Assembly: GCA_900316575.1 (NCBI GenBank)
Contig: ONDJ01000016.1
Span: 1 to 39,501 of the forward strand
Direction of reading: 5' to 3'
Source: an uncultured Prevotellaceae bacterium
Lineage (GTDB): Bacteria > Bacteroidota > Bacteroidia > Bacteroidales > Bacteroidaceae
DNA length: 39,501 bases
The notes beneath the pieces were generated by a model. That model was given only the letters and a program-made list of their open reading frames with translations, was not told the origin of the DNA and made no database searches. A program made the translations under genes and the position numbers. Shown here piece after piece: positions 16,482-24,783 of this stretch. The stretch's first letter is position 1. The number at the start of each line of letters is the position of its first letter.

Positions 16482-16696
16482 AACTTACAAAGGAGCAAAT
16501 GCAATTTATTATAAATTGTGACATTGAAGCTTTGGTCTCGCTATTACAAAAAGACAAAGGGCTTTCATTGTTAGACGCTTTTGATAGGGTATACAATTCT
16601 GACACCTATCAAAAAATCATAAATCGCAATACAAGCCTCTACCTTCAAAGTCCATATTATATTTATGACTATCTTAAAAGCGAGGTTACAAATTGA
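16478..16696 (+). CDS. small protein of unknown function, third gene of the DUF3791/DUF3990 cassette
   Basis: This is a 72-residue protein of largely helical, charged character (MKLTKEQMQFIINCDIEALV; LLDAFDRVYNSDTYQKI). I do not recognise the family with certainty. A four-base ATGA overlap with the ancestral DUF3990 stop ties it to the cassette, so it is probably an accessory or antitoxin protein. With the DUF3990 stop mutated, its translational coupling would be lost. Confidence 0.6.
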   Translation: MKLTKEQMQFIINCDIEALVSLLQKDKGLSLLDAFDRVYNSDTYQKIINRNTSLYLQSPYYIYDYLKSEVTN

Positions 16697-16758
16697 GAAC
16701 AAAACAAAGGATTATAGATAGGATTTAAGAGTTTTAGACAACTAAGTAAATTAGCGTA

Positions 16759-17292
16759 ATGACAATAAAATCTTTAATTTTCCAAGATGCTAAAAGATAC
16801 TTTCCCTTTCATTCAGGGAGACGGCTATTTATGCGTATTTGTTTAGAAGTATTTTTGTGTCGCTATCCCAATTTTGCATTTCAAGTTTGGCTACGCCTCG
16901 CATCTAAGAAAAATATATTTTATCCTCTGGCATATATCAAACATCGCCGTTTGATGAAGAGATATGGGCTTCAAATATGGCCATCAACTAAAATTGGTGG
17001 TGGGCTCTATATTGGTCATTATTGTGGCACGATAGTTCATCCCAAAACAATAATAGGTAGCAATTGTAACCTCAGTCAGTTTACAACCATTGGCTCTAAT
17101 TACGATACACCAGCGGTAATAGGTGATAATGTTTATATAGGCCCATCCGTGTGCGTGGTAGAAAATGTTCATATAGGCAGTAATTCAATTATAGGTGCAG
17201 GCTCGGTTGTTACGAAAGATGTTCCAGAGAATGCGGTCGTTGCAGGTGTTCCTGCAAAAATAATTTCATATAAAACAAATGAATCAACTTAA
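16759..17292 (+). CDS. hexapeptide-repeat O-acetyltransferase (CysE/serine acetyltransferase-like)
   Basis: This is a 177-residue cytoplasmic enzyme. From about residue 75 it has left-handed beta-helix hexapeptide repeats: IGGGLYIGHYCGTIVHPKTI, IGSNCNLSQFTTIGSN, VIGDNVYIGPSVCVVENVHI, IGSNSIIGAGSVVTKDVPEN, then AVVAGVPAKII. These are the signature of acetyl-CoA-dependent acyltransferases. The N-terminal region is shorter than in CysE proper, as in polysaccharide-locus acetyltransferases. It probably O-acetylates a sugar precursor. It overlaps the flippase gene by 14 bases. Confidence 0.85.
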   Translation: MTIKSLIFQDAKRYFPFHSGRRLFMRICLEVFLCRYPNFAFQVWLRLASKKNIFYPLAYIKHRRLMKRYGLQIWPSTKIGGGLYIGHYCGTIVHPKTIIGSNCNLSQFTTIGSNYDTPAVIGDNVYIGPSVCVVENVHIGSNSIIGAGSVVTKDVPENAVVAGVPAKIISYKTNEST

Positions 17293-18793
17293 AGCGGGAG
17301 CTGCACTATCATATGTTTCTGTAGTCCTACATATAGTTGTAGGATTAGCTTATACTCCGTATATGCTCCGCATGTTGGGGCAGTCAGAATATGGTTTGTA
17401 CTCACTGGCCGCATCTGTGGTTGGCTATCTAACGATACTCGACTTAGGATTTGGCAATGCCATTATACGTTATACGTCAAAATTTCGCGCACAAGGAAAA
17501 CAAAGAGAGCAAGAGGAAATGTTTGGTATGTTCCTTGTTCTCTATTGTGTCATTGGTTTGGTGGCTTTGTGTGCAGGAGCATCTCTTGCGCTCAACGTTG
17601 AAAATCTTTTCAATCGGCACATGACTCCCGAAGAGGTGGACAGAACGCGTATTATGCTATGGCTCATGACCTTCAATCTTGCAGTCACCTTTCCACTGAG
17701 TATCTGGGGTAGTATCATGTCGGCCTATGAGCGATTTGTCTTTCAACGTACGGTAGGAGTCGTCCGTATCATAGCCAATCCGTTGGTTATGGTTGTATTG
17801 CTTGCTGTAGGCTATAAAGCGGTAGCAATGGTAGTCGTGACCACTATTTTTAATCTGGCTACTTTGTTTCTGAATTGGTGGTATTGTAAAAGTCTGTTGC
17901 ATATTAAGGTAAGGTTCGGACATTTCAATTGGGGCTTTCTCAAAGAAGTGTCCGTTTACTCTTTTTGGATACTTCTTAATGTCCTTATGGATAAGATATA
18001 TTGGAGTACGGGTCAATTTGTTCTGGGTATAGTTCGGGGAACAGCAGCCGTTGCAGTCTATTCTGTTGCTGTGCATTTACATGGTATGTACAATTCGTTT
18101 TCGACTGCCATCAGTGGAGTATTTCTTCCGCGTATTACCGCGATGGTAACAAAAGGTCAAAACGATAAAGCAGTTTCCGACCTCTTTGTTAAAACGGGGC
18201 GCATACAGTATATCGTGATGGTCTATATTTTATCAGGATTTATCGTGTTTGGAGATGGCTTTATTCGTACTTGGGCAGGCGAAGATTATGCTGATGCATA
18301 TATTATCTGCTTACTCTTTTTTATCCCACTGATTGTTCCTTTGATTCAAAACCTTGGTATAACCATCCTGCAAGCTCGAAATCAAATGAAGTTTCGTAGC
18401 GTCTTGTATATAATCATTGCTATAGCCAGCCTTGGTATCTCTATACCTTTTGCCATTTGGTATGGAGCGATAGGGTGTGCCGTTGGAATAGCCTCAGCTT
18501 TAGTAGCAGGCCAGATTATCGTGATGAACATCTATTATTATAAGAAACAATCTATAGACATACCACGCTTTTGGTTGGAGATCGGTAAGATGAGCATCGT
18601 TCCGATACTATTTGTTGTCGCTTCTTTGTTCGCAATTTCTTATTTCCATATTCACTTGAATTCATACTCCCATTTATTGTTTTGGGGCACAGTATATAGT
18701 GCGCTGTATCTCCCGTCATTTTGGTGGTTGAGTATGAACACCTCTGAGCGTGATTTGTTTAAGAAACCTTTCCGTAGGTTTATAAAGAAGTAA
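17279..18793 (+). CDS. Wzx-type polysaccharide flippase
   Basis: This is a 504-residue inner-membrane protein with about 12-14 hydrophobic helices, in the polysaccharide biosynthesis/MOP family (PF01943 type). The N-terminal MNQLKAGAALSYVSVVLHIV and GQSEYGLYSLAASVVGYLTI, then LDLGFGNAIIRYTSKF, are the characteristic opening of Wzx-like exporters. It would move the lipid-linked repeat unit across the inner membrane. One base is shared with the next gene (TAATG junction). Confidence 0.9.
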   Translation: MNQLKAGAALSYVSVVLHIVVGLAYTPYMLRMLGQSEYGLYSLAASVVGYLTILDLGFGNAIIRYTSKFRAQGKQREQEEMFGMFLVLYCVIGLVALCAGASLALNVENLFNRHMTPEEVDRTRIMLWLMTFNLAVTFPLSIWGSIMSAYERFVFQRTVGVVRIIANPLVMVVLLAVGYKAVAMVVVTTIFNLATLFLNWWYCKSLLHIKVRFGHFNWGFLKEVSVYSFWILLNVLMDKIYWSTGQFVLGIVRGTAAVAVYSVAVHLHGMYNSFSTAISGVFLPRITAMVTKGQNDKAVSDLFVKTGRIQYIVMVYILSGFIVFGDGFIRTWAGEDYADAYIICLLFFIPLIVPLIQNLGITILQARNQMKFRSVLYIIIAIASLGISIPFAIWYGAIGCAVGIASALVAGQIIVMNIYYYKKQSIDIPRFWLEIGKMSIVPILFVVASLFAISYFHIHLNSYSHLLFWGTVYSALYLPSFWWLSMNTSERDLFKKPFRRFIKK

Positions 18794-20037
18794 TGATAGA
18801 AATACTTGAAAAAAAAGATTGTTGCGGTTGCGAGGCATGTGTTCAACGTTGCCCTAAGCAATGCATCACACTAAAAGAAGACGAAGAAGGCTTCCTTTAT
18901 CCTGAAGTTAATAAGGATGTATGTATAGCATGTGGCTTATGCGAAAAAGTATGCCCTGTTATCAATCAAGGAAAGCCAATAGAGCCTCTATCAGTCTTTG
19001 CTGCCATTAACCCCGACGAAGAAGTTCGCTTAAAAAGTAGCAGCGGCGGCATCTTTACCATGTTGGCCGAATCGGTTATTGATAGGGGTGGGGTAGTGTT
19101 TGGCGTAAGCTTCAACAAAGAGTGGGAGGTTGTGCACAAATATACAGAAACCAAAGAGGGTCTGGCAGAGTTTCGAGGTAGCAAGTATGTACAAAGCCGC
19201 GTAGGCAATACATTCTCGCAAGCTGAAACGTTTCTCAAACAAGGTCGCGAAGTGCTTTTCAGCGGAACACCTTGTCAAATAGCTGGCTTGAAACGTTTTC
19301 TTCGCAAAGATTATTCCAACCTATTGACCGTTGATTTCATCTGCCACGGAGTTCCTTCTCCTGGTGTTTTTCGGCAATATCTTAAAGAAGAGAAAGAGAA
19401 AGTGGCCCGTAAGGGCCGAAAAAATACAGTTTCGTTCTCTTCTAAGAGCACCTTAGTCCCTGAAAGGGATATGCTGAAGCCTAACGAAGTGGAGATTGAG
19501 CATATCTCATTCAGGGACAAGACCGCTGGTTGGAAAAAATACAGTTTCGTTCTCGTGCTCACCAAGGCGACAGCCGCCGGTGAGAAAATTCAGTTTAGTT
19601 CTCGTAAAAACCTTAGAATAAACCCCTTCTTGCGTGGTTTCTTAAAGGATTTATACTTGCGTCCATCGTGTCATGAGTGCCCGGCGAAGCTACTAAAAAG
19701 CGGTAGTGATATTACTATAGCAGACTTCTGGGGTATAACCGCTTTAATGCCAGCCGCCGATGACGACAAAGGATATTCAATCATAACCTTAAATTCCACG
19801 AAAGGTGAGGAAACCATTGGAACTCTATCTATAAGAAAAGTTTTTTTTACCTATGAAGATCTTAAACGTACGAATCGTGCAATAGAGTGTTCTCCAACAA
19901 TTCCTTTATCACGTGTTGCTTTTTTCTCATCTGATGGAAAAACTTTTCATGAAAAGATTAAAAAACTCGCGCCGATAGAATTCAAAAAGATAATAAAACT
20001 TGAATTACATAAATTAATAAATCTAATTAGATTATGA
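18793..20037 (+). CDS. Coenzyme F420 hydrogenase/dehydrogenase beta-subunit-type Fe-S protein
   Basis: This is a 414-residue protein. The N-terminus has two ferredoxin-type 4Fe-4S clusters, with CCGCEACVQRCP and CIACGLCEKVCP. The middle matches the FrhB/FdhB family, including SSSGGIFTMLAE and FRGSKYVQS, followed by GTPCQIAGLK and DFICHGVPSP. The C-terminal SCHECPAKLLKSGSDITIADFWG is typical of the polysaccharide-locus version. Such proteins sit beside pyruvyltransferases in Bacteroidales capsule clusters. Their reaction is not settled and F420 itself is not made by these bacteria, so a redox step on a sugar is inference. It overlaps the next gene by four bases. Confidence 0.9.
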   Translation: MIEILEKKDCCGCEACVQRCPKQCITLKEDEEGFLYPEVNKDVCIACGLCEKVCPVINQGKPIEPLSVFAAINPDEEVRLKSSSGGIFTMLAESVIDRGGVVFGVSFNKEWEVVHKYTETKEGLAEFRGSKYVQSRVGNTFSQAETFLKQGREVLFSGTPCQIAGLKRFLRKDYSNLLTVDFICHGVPSPGVFRQYLKEEKEKVARKGRKNTVSFSSKSTLVPERDMLKPNEVEIEHISFRDKTAGWKKYSFVLVLTKATAAGEKIQFSSRKNLRINPFLRGFLKDLYLRPSCHECPAKLLKSGSDITIADFWGITALMPAADDDKGYSIITLNSTKGEETIGTLSIRKVFFTYEDLKRTNRAIECSPTIPLSRVAFFSSDGKTFHEKIKKLAPIEFKKIIKLELHKLINLIRL

Positions 20038-21140
20038 AGATAGGAACCATTACATATTGGGATACAGATAATAATTATGGTCAGGTGTTGCAATGTTTTG
20101 CTCTTATTCGTTTTTTGAAATCTTTGGGGCATGATGCCTTTCTCATAAGACATACAATGACGCGACATCAAAGCCTACTACAGAAAATGCTTTGGTGGCT
20201 CTCTCACTTTTCACTTTCACGTATAAAGGCCGGCTTGACCTATCGGCGTATGCGCAAGAATATGGCGAGTGATATGAACTCCATAAACCGTAACTTTGCA
20301 GAGTTTAAGAGGCAATACATTCCATGCACAGATCAACTCTATAGTCAAGAAGAACTTATGCACATGCCACCTAAGGCCGATGCATATATTTGCGGGAGCG
20401 ACCAGATATGGGGTGAACCTAATCCAGTAATGATGCTTCAGTTTGCGCCTGACGGCACACATTGTATTGCATTTGCTGCTTCTATGGGTGGTGTTGAGTT
20501 TAATGATCACGATGCGACAACTTTCAAGAATTATTTAAAGCGCTTCAGCCTTATTACACTCCGCGAGCAGAGTGGTGTGGAATATTGTCAAAAAATAGGT
20601 ATATCGGCCGCACGCCTTTTTCCTGATCCAACACTGATGCTCTCTGCCCGCGTATATAGGCAAATTTACCATGATCAGCAGGTAACAACACAGGCCAAAC
20701 CATATTTACTTATCTATTTGCTTGGAAATCCCTCAATGATAAATGTTGATGATGTATTCCATTATGCAGCCACTCATCAGCTTGATGTTAAATACGTGGC
20801 CGCGCAGGGAGGGAAAGATGATTACGAGAAAATATATCCTACTGTGCCCGAATGGCTATCGCTCATAGACAACGCTGATTGCATTGTGACCAATTCCTAC
20901 CACGGCACTATTTTTTCCCTTATTTTTAATACACCATTTCTCACCATTCCTTTAGTAGGTACCTTTGCTCGCATGAACAAACGCATTGACAGTCTTCTAA
21001 GCCATTTCGGTCTGACCGATAGAATTTACAAAGATAGTCTTGAACCTCTTGGAACAGCAGTTGACTTTGAGCCTTTTATCAAGCAACGTGCTGCTGATGC
21101 TGAAATGGTGACGCATGTGCTAACTGAAACTCTATCTTGA
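20034..21140 (+). CDS. polysaccharide pyruvyltransferase family protein
   Basis: This is a 368-residue enzyme of the CsaB/WcaK type, which transfers pyruvate ketals from phosphoenolpyruvate to sugar residues. It opens MKIGTITYWDTDNNYGQVLQ, has YICGSDQIWG and ITLREQSGVEYC in the middle, and IVTNSYHGTIFSLIFNTPF near the end, all conserved in the family. Pairing with the preceding Fe-S/F420-type gene is usual. It probably decorates the repeat unit with pyruvate. Confidence 0.9.
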   Translation: MKIGTITYWDTDNNYGQVLQCFALIRFLKSLGHDAFLIRHTMTRHQSLLQKMLWWLSHFSLSRIKAGLTYRRMRKNMASDMNSINRNFAEFKRQYIPCTDQLYSQEELMHMPPKADAYICGSDQIWGEPNPVMMLQFAPDGTHCIAFAASMGGVEFNDHDATTFKNYLKRFSLITLREQSGVEYCQKIGISAARLFPDPTLMLSARVYRQIYHDQQVTTQAKPYLLIYLLGNPSMINVDDVFHYAATHQLDVKYVAAQGGKDDYEKIYPTVPEWLSLIDNADCIVTNSYHGTIFSLIFNTPFLTIPLVGTFARMNKRIDSLLSHFGLTDRIYKDSLEPLGTAVDFEPFIKQRAADAEMVTHVLTETLS

Positions 21141-21145
21141 AGCGT

Positions 21146-22183
21146 ATGCAGATTGTTCATATCATATTTACGTTCAATACAGGCGGAACAGAAAATCTGC
21201 TTGTTGATATTGCTAATGAGCAGATAAAACAGCACAGCGTAAAGGTCGTAATAATTGACGACTGTTATGAAGATTGTTTACTTCAACGCTTTTCCTCGTC
21301 TGTAGATCTTCGTCTACTAAATCGTAAACCTGGCTCATGGTCACCATGGCCTTTTGTGAAACTCAATGCCTGGCTCCTCCGCTGGCGGCCAAACGTAGTT
21401 CACTTGCATAATGCGGTGACTCCCCGAGTACTCCTTAGGGGTTTCAACCTTTTTTATACGGCCCACGCTTTGGGCGTGCCGGCAACCTACTTCAAGCGAC
21501 TTCGCGGCATCATTGCTATCTCCGATAGTGTGAAAAGTGATATCCTTTCTCGAGCAAGTTATTGCCGTGTTACTACAGTTCCTAATGGCATAAATACTGA
21601 TAAAATAGCTTCAAGACCTCCAGGAGAAGCACACAAACCATTCCGCATCGTTCAGGTGGCACGCTTGGTGAAAGAGATTAAGGGCCAAGATCTCCTTATA
21701 GAGGCCGTAGCGCGTTTGACAGAAGAGGCTCATGATGTCAGTGTAGACTTTATCGGTGCAGGTGATTCACTTAGCGATTTGCAGGCTTTGGTGGAGAAGT
21801 TTGGACTTACAAATCGCGTGAGTTTTTTGGGAAGCTTGGGACGAGACGAAATATATGCACGTCTTGCTGAATATGACTTGATGTGCCACCCCTCGCGTAA
21901 TGAGGGATTCGGTCTTACCATAGCAGAGGCTATGGCTGCACACCTACCAGTGCTTGTGCCTGATGCTGATGGACCTTATGAAATCATTGAACATGGCAAG
22001 TATGGCACTTCTTTTAAGAAAAACGATGTGAAAAGCTTACACGATAGGTTACAACAAGTAATGGCTGATTACGACTACTACGCTAATATTATAGCCGATA
22101 GGGCTTACGAACATGTCTTGGATTCTTATTCCATAAGCAATCTTATTTCACAGTACGATAGGGTCTATCTTAATCGTAATTAG
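21146..22183 (+). CDS. glycosyltransferase family 4
   Basis: This is a 345-residue retaining GT-B glycosyltransferase. The N-terminal acceptor half opens with FTFNTGGTENLL. The C-terminal half has VARLVKEIKGQDLLIEA and the EX7E motif, EGFGLTIAE, that binds the donor sugar-nucleotide. The frame can also open at TTG 21137, overlapping the upstream stop; ATG 21146 is preferred because it gives the usual MxIVHI start. It adds one sugar to the lipid-linked unit; donor and acceptor cannot be told from sequence. Confidence 0.88.
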   Translation: MQIVHIIFTFNTGGTENLLVDIANEQIKQHSVKVVIIDDCYEDCLLQRFSSSVDLRLLNRKPGSWSPWPFVKLNAWLLRWRPNVVHLHNAVTPRVLLRGFNLFYTAHALGVPATYFKRLRGIIAISDSVKSDILSRASYCRVTTVPNGINTDKIASRPPGEAHKPFRIVQVARLVKEIKGQDLLIEAVARLTEEAHDVSVDFIGAGDSLSDLQALVEKFGLTNRVSFLGSLGRDEIYARLAEYDLMCHPSRNEGFGLTIAEAMAAHLPVLVPDADGPYEIIEHGKYGTSFKKNDVKSLHDRLQQVMADYDYYANIIADRAYEHVLDSYSISNLISQYDRVYLNRN

Positions 22184-22221
22184 AAAGAAAATAGCTCTCG
22201 CTGCAGTTCTCATTTTTTGAT

Positions 22222-23481
22222 ATGTTTTTTTTAGTTTTCCTTTTATATATAGGCTTAGGCTACATGCTGAGCCGTTTTGTGTGTAAAGATTATACAGGTA
22301 TAGCTTTCAAGGTTTTTTTATCCACGTTTGGCCTTTACATTATCATTTGCATTCTTTCTCATTCTTTTGTCAAGAGCCCTTATACTGACTACTTTATTAG
22401 TTATGACCAAATACTATTCTTCACCGAAGCCGAAAGCATCTATAATAATCAATTCACTTGGGACAATGTCTGGGAAATGCGTGAATATAGCGGATCTCCT
22501 ATGGCGTTCTATGTGTTTGCCCTACTTTTCGGCTTTGCGAAATTACTTCATATAAGCGATATCTTGCTCTTCATGAAGTTGAACAATGCCTTTGTCGGCT
22601 CGCTTATCTTCTTTTTTCTTTTTGATCTATGTCAGCGACTCGGTTACGTACACAAGCACTTAAAGAAAGACGTTTTTTTATTTGCAGTGCTTTCGCCTAT
22701 TATGTTGTTGTCATGTCAACTCTTGCGCGATGTACACATATCCTTTCTATATACGCTTATTGTTTGGTTGGTAGCTGGTTTTCAGTATAGGATTAAGTGG
22801 GTTCTTATTATAATTCTTATAATGATAACGTATAGTTTTCGCATTGAAAATGGAATGTTTGCACTTATTTTCTTACTCATAAAACCACTAAACATTTTGT
22901 TTGAAAGTAAGAGCAAGAAAATGTATAAGGTCGCTATATTGGTATTTCTTATCGTTGCATTTTATGTGTTAAATATATCTGTGGCACAAACAATGGTTGA
23001 TACTATTGAGCACTACACAGCACGATCGCTTGAAGCGGCATCGGAGGATTCTATGGGTGCACGTTTGGCTAGTTTCCCTTTTCCTTTTGATATAATAAGT
23101 AAGACGACTTTTGCGATGCTTTTACCTTTCCCGTTGTGGTTTAACTTTGCCCATTTTGATAGAGAGGCCTATCTGATGATTGGAGAAACGTTTTTTCCGT
23201 ATTATTGGTGTACAATGCTTGTTGTAATCGCTTTTGCACTTTACCGTAACTTTAGTCAATGGGATAAAAAATTGCTTGTCTTGTTGCTTATCGGTGCACT
23301 CTATCTTTTCGTTTGTTCTGCAAGTGAGTTTGGAACTCGCCGTCTTACTGCAATTTATCCCCTCTTTTTTGTATCTTATGAGTATGTTAAGACGAGGTTT
23401 AACATAAAGATAAGTTATTATTTGGGAAGTGTGACGATTGCTATCATGTTTCTCAACTTGGTTTATTTCCTCATCCGCTAG
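22222..23481 (+). CDS. membrane protein, putative polysaccharide polymerase (Wzy/EpsG-like)
   Basis: This is a 419-residue, very hydrophobic protein with about 10-12 membrane helices and a periplasmic-type loop carrying YISYDQ-like and NQFTWDN segments. The C-terminal CSASEFGTRRLTAIYP is the kind of motif seen in EpsG/Wzy polymerases. No other polymerase candidate exists in the locus, which favours Wzy. A GT-C type transferase is the main alternative. It is notably A+T-rich and codon usage differs from wecC, consistent with horizontal acquisition of the core. Confidence 0.6.
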   Translation: MFFLVFLLYIGLGYMLSRFVCKDYTGIAFKVFLSTFGLYIIICILSHSFVKSPYTDYFISYDQILFFTEAESIYNNQFTWDNVWEMREYSGSPMAFYVFALLFGFAKLLHISDILLFMKLNNAFVGSLIFFFLFDLCQRLGYVHKHLKKDVFLFAVLSPIMLLSCQLLRDVHISFLYTLIVWLVAGFQYRIKWVLIIILIMITYSFRIENGMFALIFLLIKPLNILFESKSKKMYKVAILVFLIVAFYVLNISVAQTMVDTIEHYTARSLEAASEDSMGARLASFPFPFDIISKTTFAMLLPFPLWFNFAHFDREAYLMIGETFFPYYWCTMLVVIAFALYRNFSQWDKKLLVLLLIGALYLFVCSASEFGTRRLTAIYPLFFVSYEYVKTRFNIKISYYLGSVTIAIMFLNLVYFLIR

Positions 23482-23569
23482 TCAATGTAATGCAAAACCA
23501 ATCAAAGTTGCAATCTTCAGATATATAACTCTGCATATTTTGTTTAATAAGGCTTTATAATTGAGTTCT

Positions 23570-24535
23570 ATGAGAAATAGCAATCGATTACTTATTGTTG
23601 GCACGTTGCCTGCAACGGCAGGCATCGGGGGTGTAACTATACATATCAAGCGTTTGCTTGAGTTTTTAGATGTGAGAAATTTCAAATATGGATTTTGCGA
23701 CTACAAGGTGTGTAGCATATGGACTTTGTTAAAGGTTATAGCTTCTTATAAAATAATTCACATCAATATTACAAACGCTTATTTAGTATTTGCTCTGACC
23801 TTTTGGGCTATGCTACTCCGTAAAAAAGTAATAATCACAAGGCATAGTAATATAAGTAGAGGTAACAAAATTTCACGTATCTTAATTCGTTTAAGTATAA
23901 GCATAGCAGATGCACCAATTGTATTAAATACTGAAAGTCTATCTATCGCTAAGCACTATAATAAGCGCTCTATTCAAATCTCATCTTTTATTCCGCCTAT
24001 AAAGGAAGAAACTTTAACACCAGACGTAAAAGAACAATTAAGCCGCTTCAGTAAATCTGGGTATGAGAGGATGTTCTGTACCAATGCTTATGCTTTCGCT
24101 CTTGACAGCCGTGGCAACGAGATTTATGGTTTGAACTGTTTACTCAAAATCTTTGCGATGCTTCGCGATTATGGCCTAATAATTTCTGATCCATCTGGCA
24201 CTTATACAGTTTGGTTTCGAGAAAGAGGTATTGTCATTCCTGAAAATGTGCTTATCATTGCAAAGCCGCATAGTTTCTTTGAAATTATAAGGCTGACAGA
24301 TGCTGTTATTCGCAATACTTCAACAGACGGAGACTCCGTTACAGTGAAAGAAGCACTATACATAGGTAAGCCAGTCTTGTGCAGCAATTCCGTATCTCGC
24401 CCTAAAGGTTGCACACTATATCCTTATAATAATACAGACGCGATCAAGGAAGTGCTTTGCAGCGATCTTACACCTCCTCATGCACAAATCACAAATGGTG
24501 CTGAGCAACTCATTGAAATATATAATAGTTTTTAA
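23570..24535 (+). CDS. glycosyltransferase (GT4-like)
   Basis: This is a 321-residue protein from ATG 23570 (the frame opens earlier at TTG 23561). It has a GT-B outline: GTLPATAGIGGVTIHIKRLL at the start, a nucleotide-sugar-type segment DGDSVTVKEALYIGKPVLCS near 260-280, which resembles the EX7E donor site with Asp replacing the first Glu, and PLNNTDAIKE-like ends. It is shorter than a classical GT4 and should be called GT4-like only. It presumably adds the second or third sugar. Confidence 0.75.
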   Translation: MRNSNRLLIVGTLPATAGIGGVTIHIKRLLEFLDVRNFKYGFCDYKVCSIWTLLKVIASYKIIHINITNAYLVFALTFWAMLLRKKVIITRHSNISRGNKISRILIRLSISIADAPIVLNTESLSIAKHYNKRSIQISSFIPPIKEETLTPDVKEQLSRFSKSGYERMFCTNAYAFALDSRGNEIYGLNCLLKIFAMLRDYGLIISDPSGTYTVWFRERGIVIPENVLIIAKPHSFFEIIRLTDAVIRNTSTDGDSVTVKEALYIGKPVLCSNSVSRPKGCTLYPYNNTDAIKEVLCSDLTPPHAQITNGAEQLIEIYNSF

Positions 24536-24538
24536 ATT

Positions 24539-24736
24539 ATGCTGCATCCTATGCGCTCTAATTCTCTCAATACGTTTCGCCTTATAGCAGCCTTAGAAGT
24601 AATATATAGCCATACTGTAAATCATCTTCAAATTATGGCTCCCCATGTAATCGGAGATATTATTCGCTATTTTGCAGGTGTGCCAATCTTTTTCACTCTT
24701 AGTGGATTCGTCACTCTGCACACCTACTCTCAGTGA
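24539..24736 (+). pseudogene. acyltransferase 3, N-terminal remnant
   Basis: This is 65 codons opening MLHPMRSNSLNTFRLIAALE and reading PIFFTLSGFVTLHTYSQ, the first two helices of membrane-bound acyltransferase 3 proteins. The family normally has 330-400 residues with ten helices. A TGA ends it at 24734-24736 and the remainder is gone: the next gene begins at 24784. It is a deleted O-acetyltransferase and its product is unlikely to work. Confidence 0.75.
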
Positions 24737-24783
24737 TATATAGAGCGTAAAGTAAAGTCATTAAACAATAATAGAATACTGAT

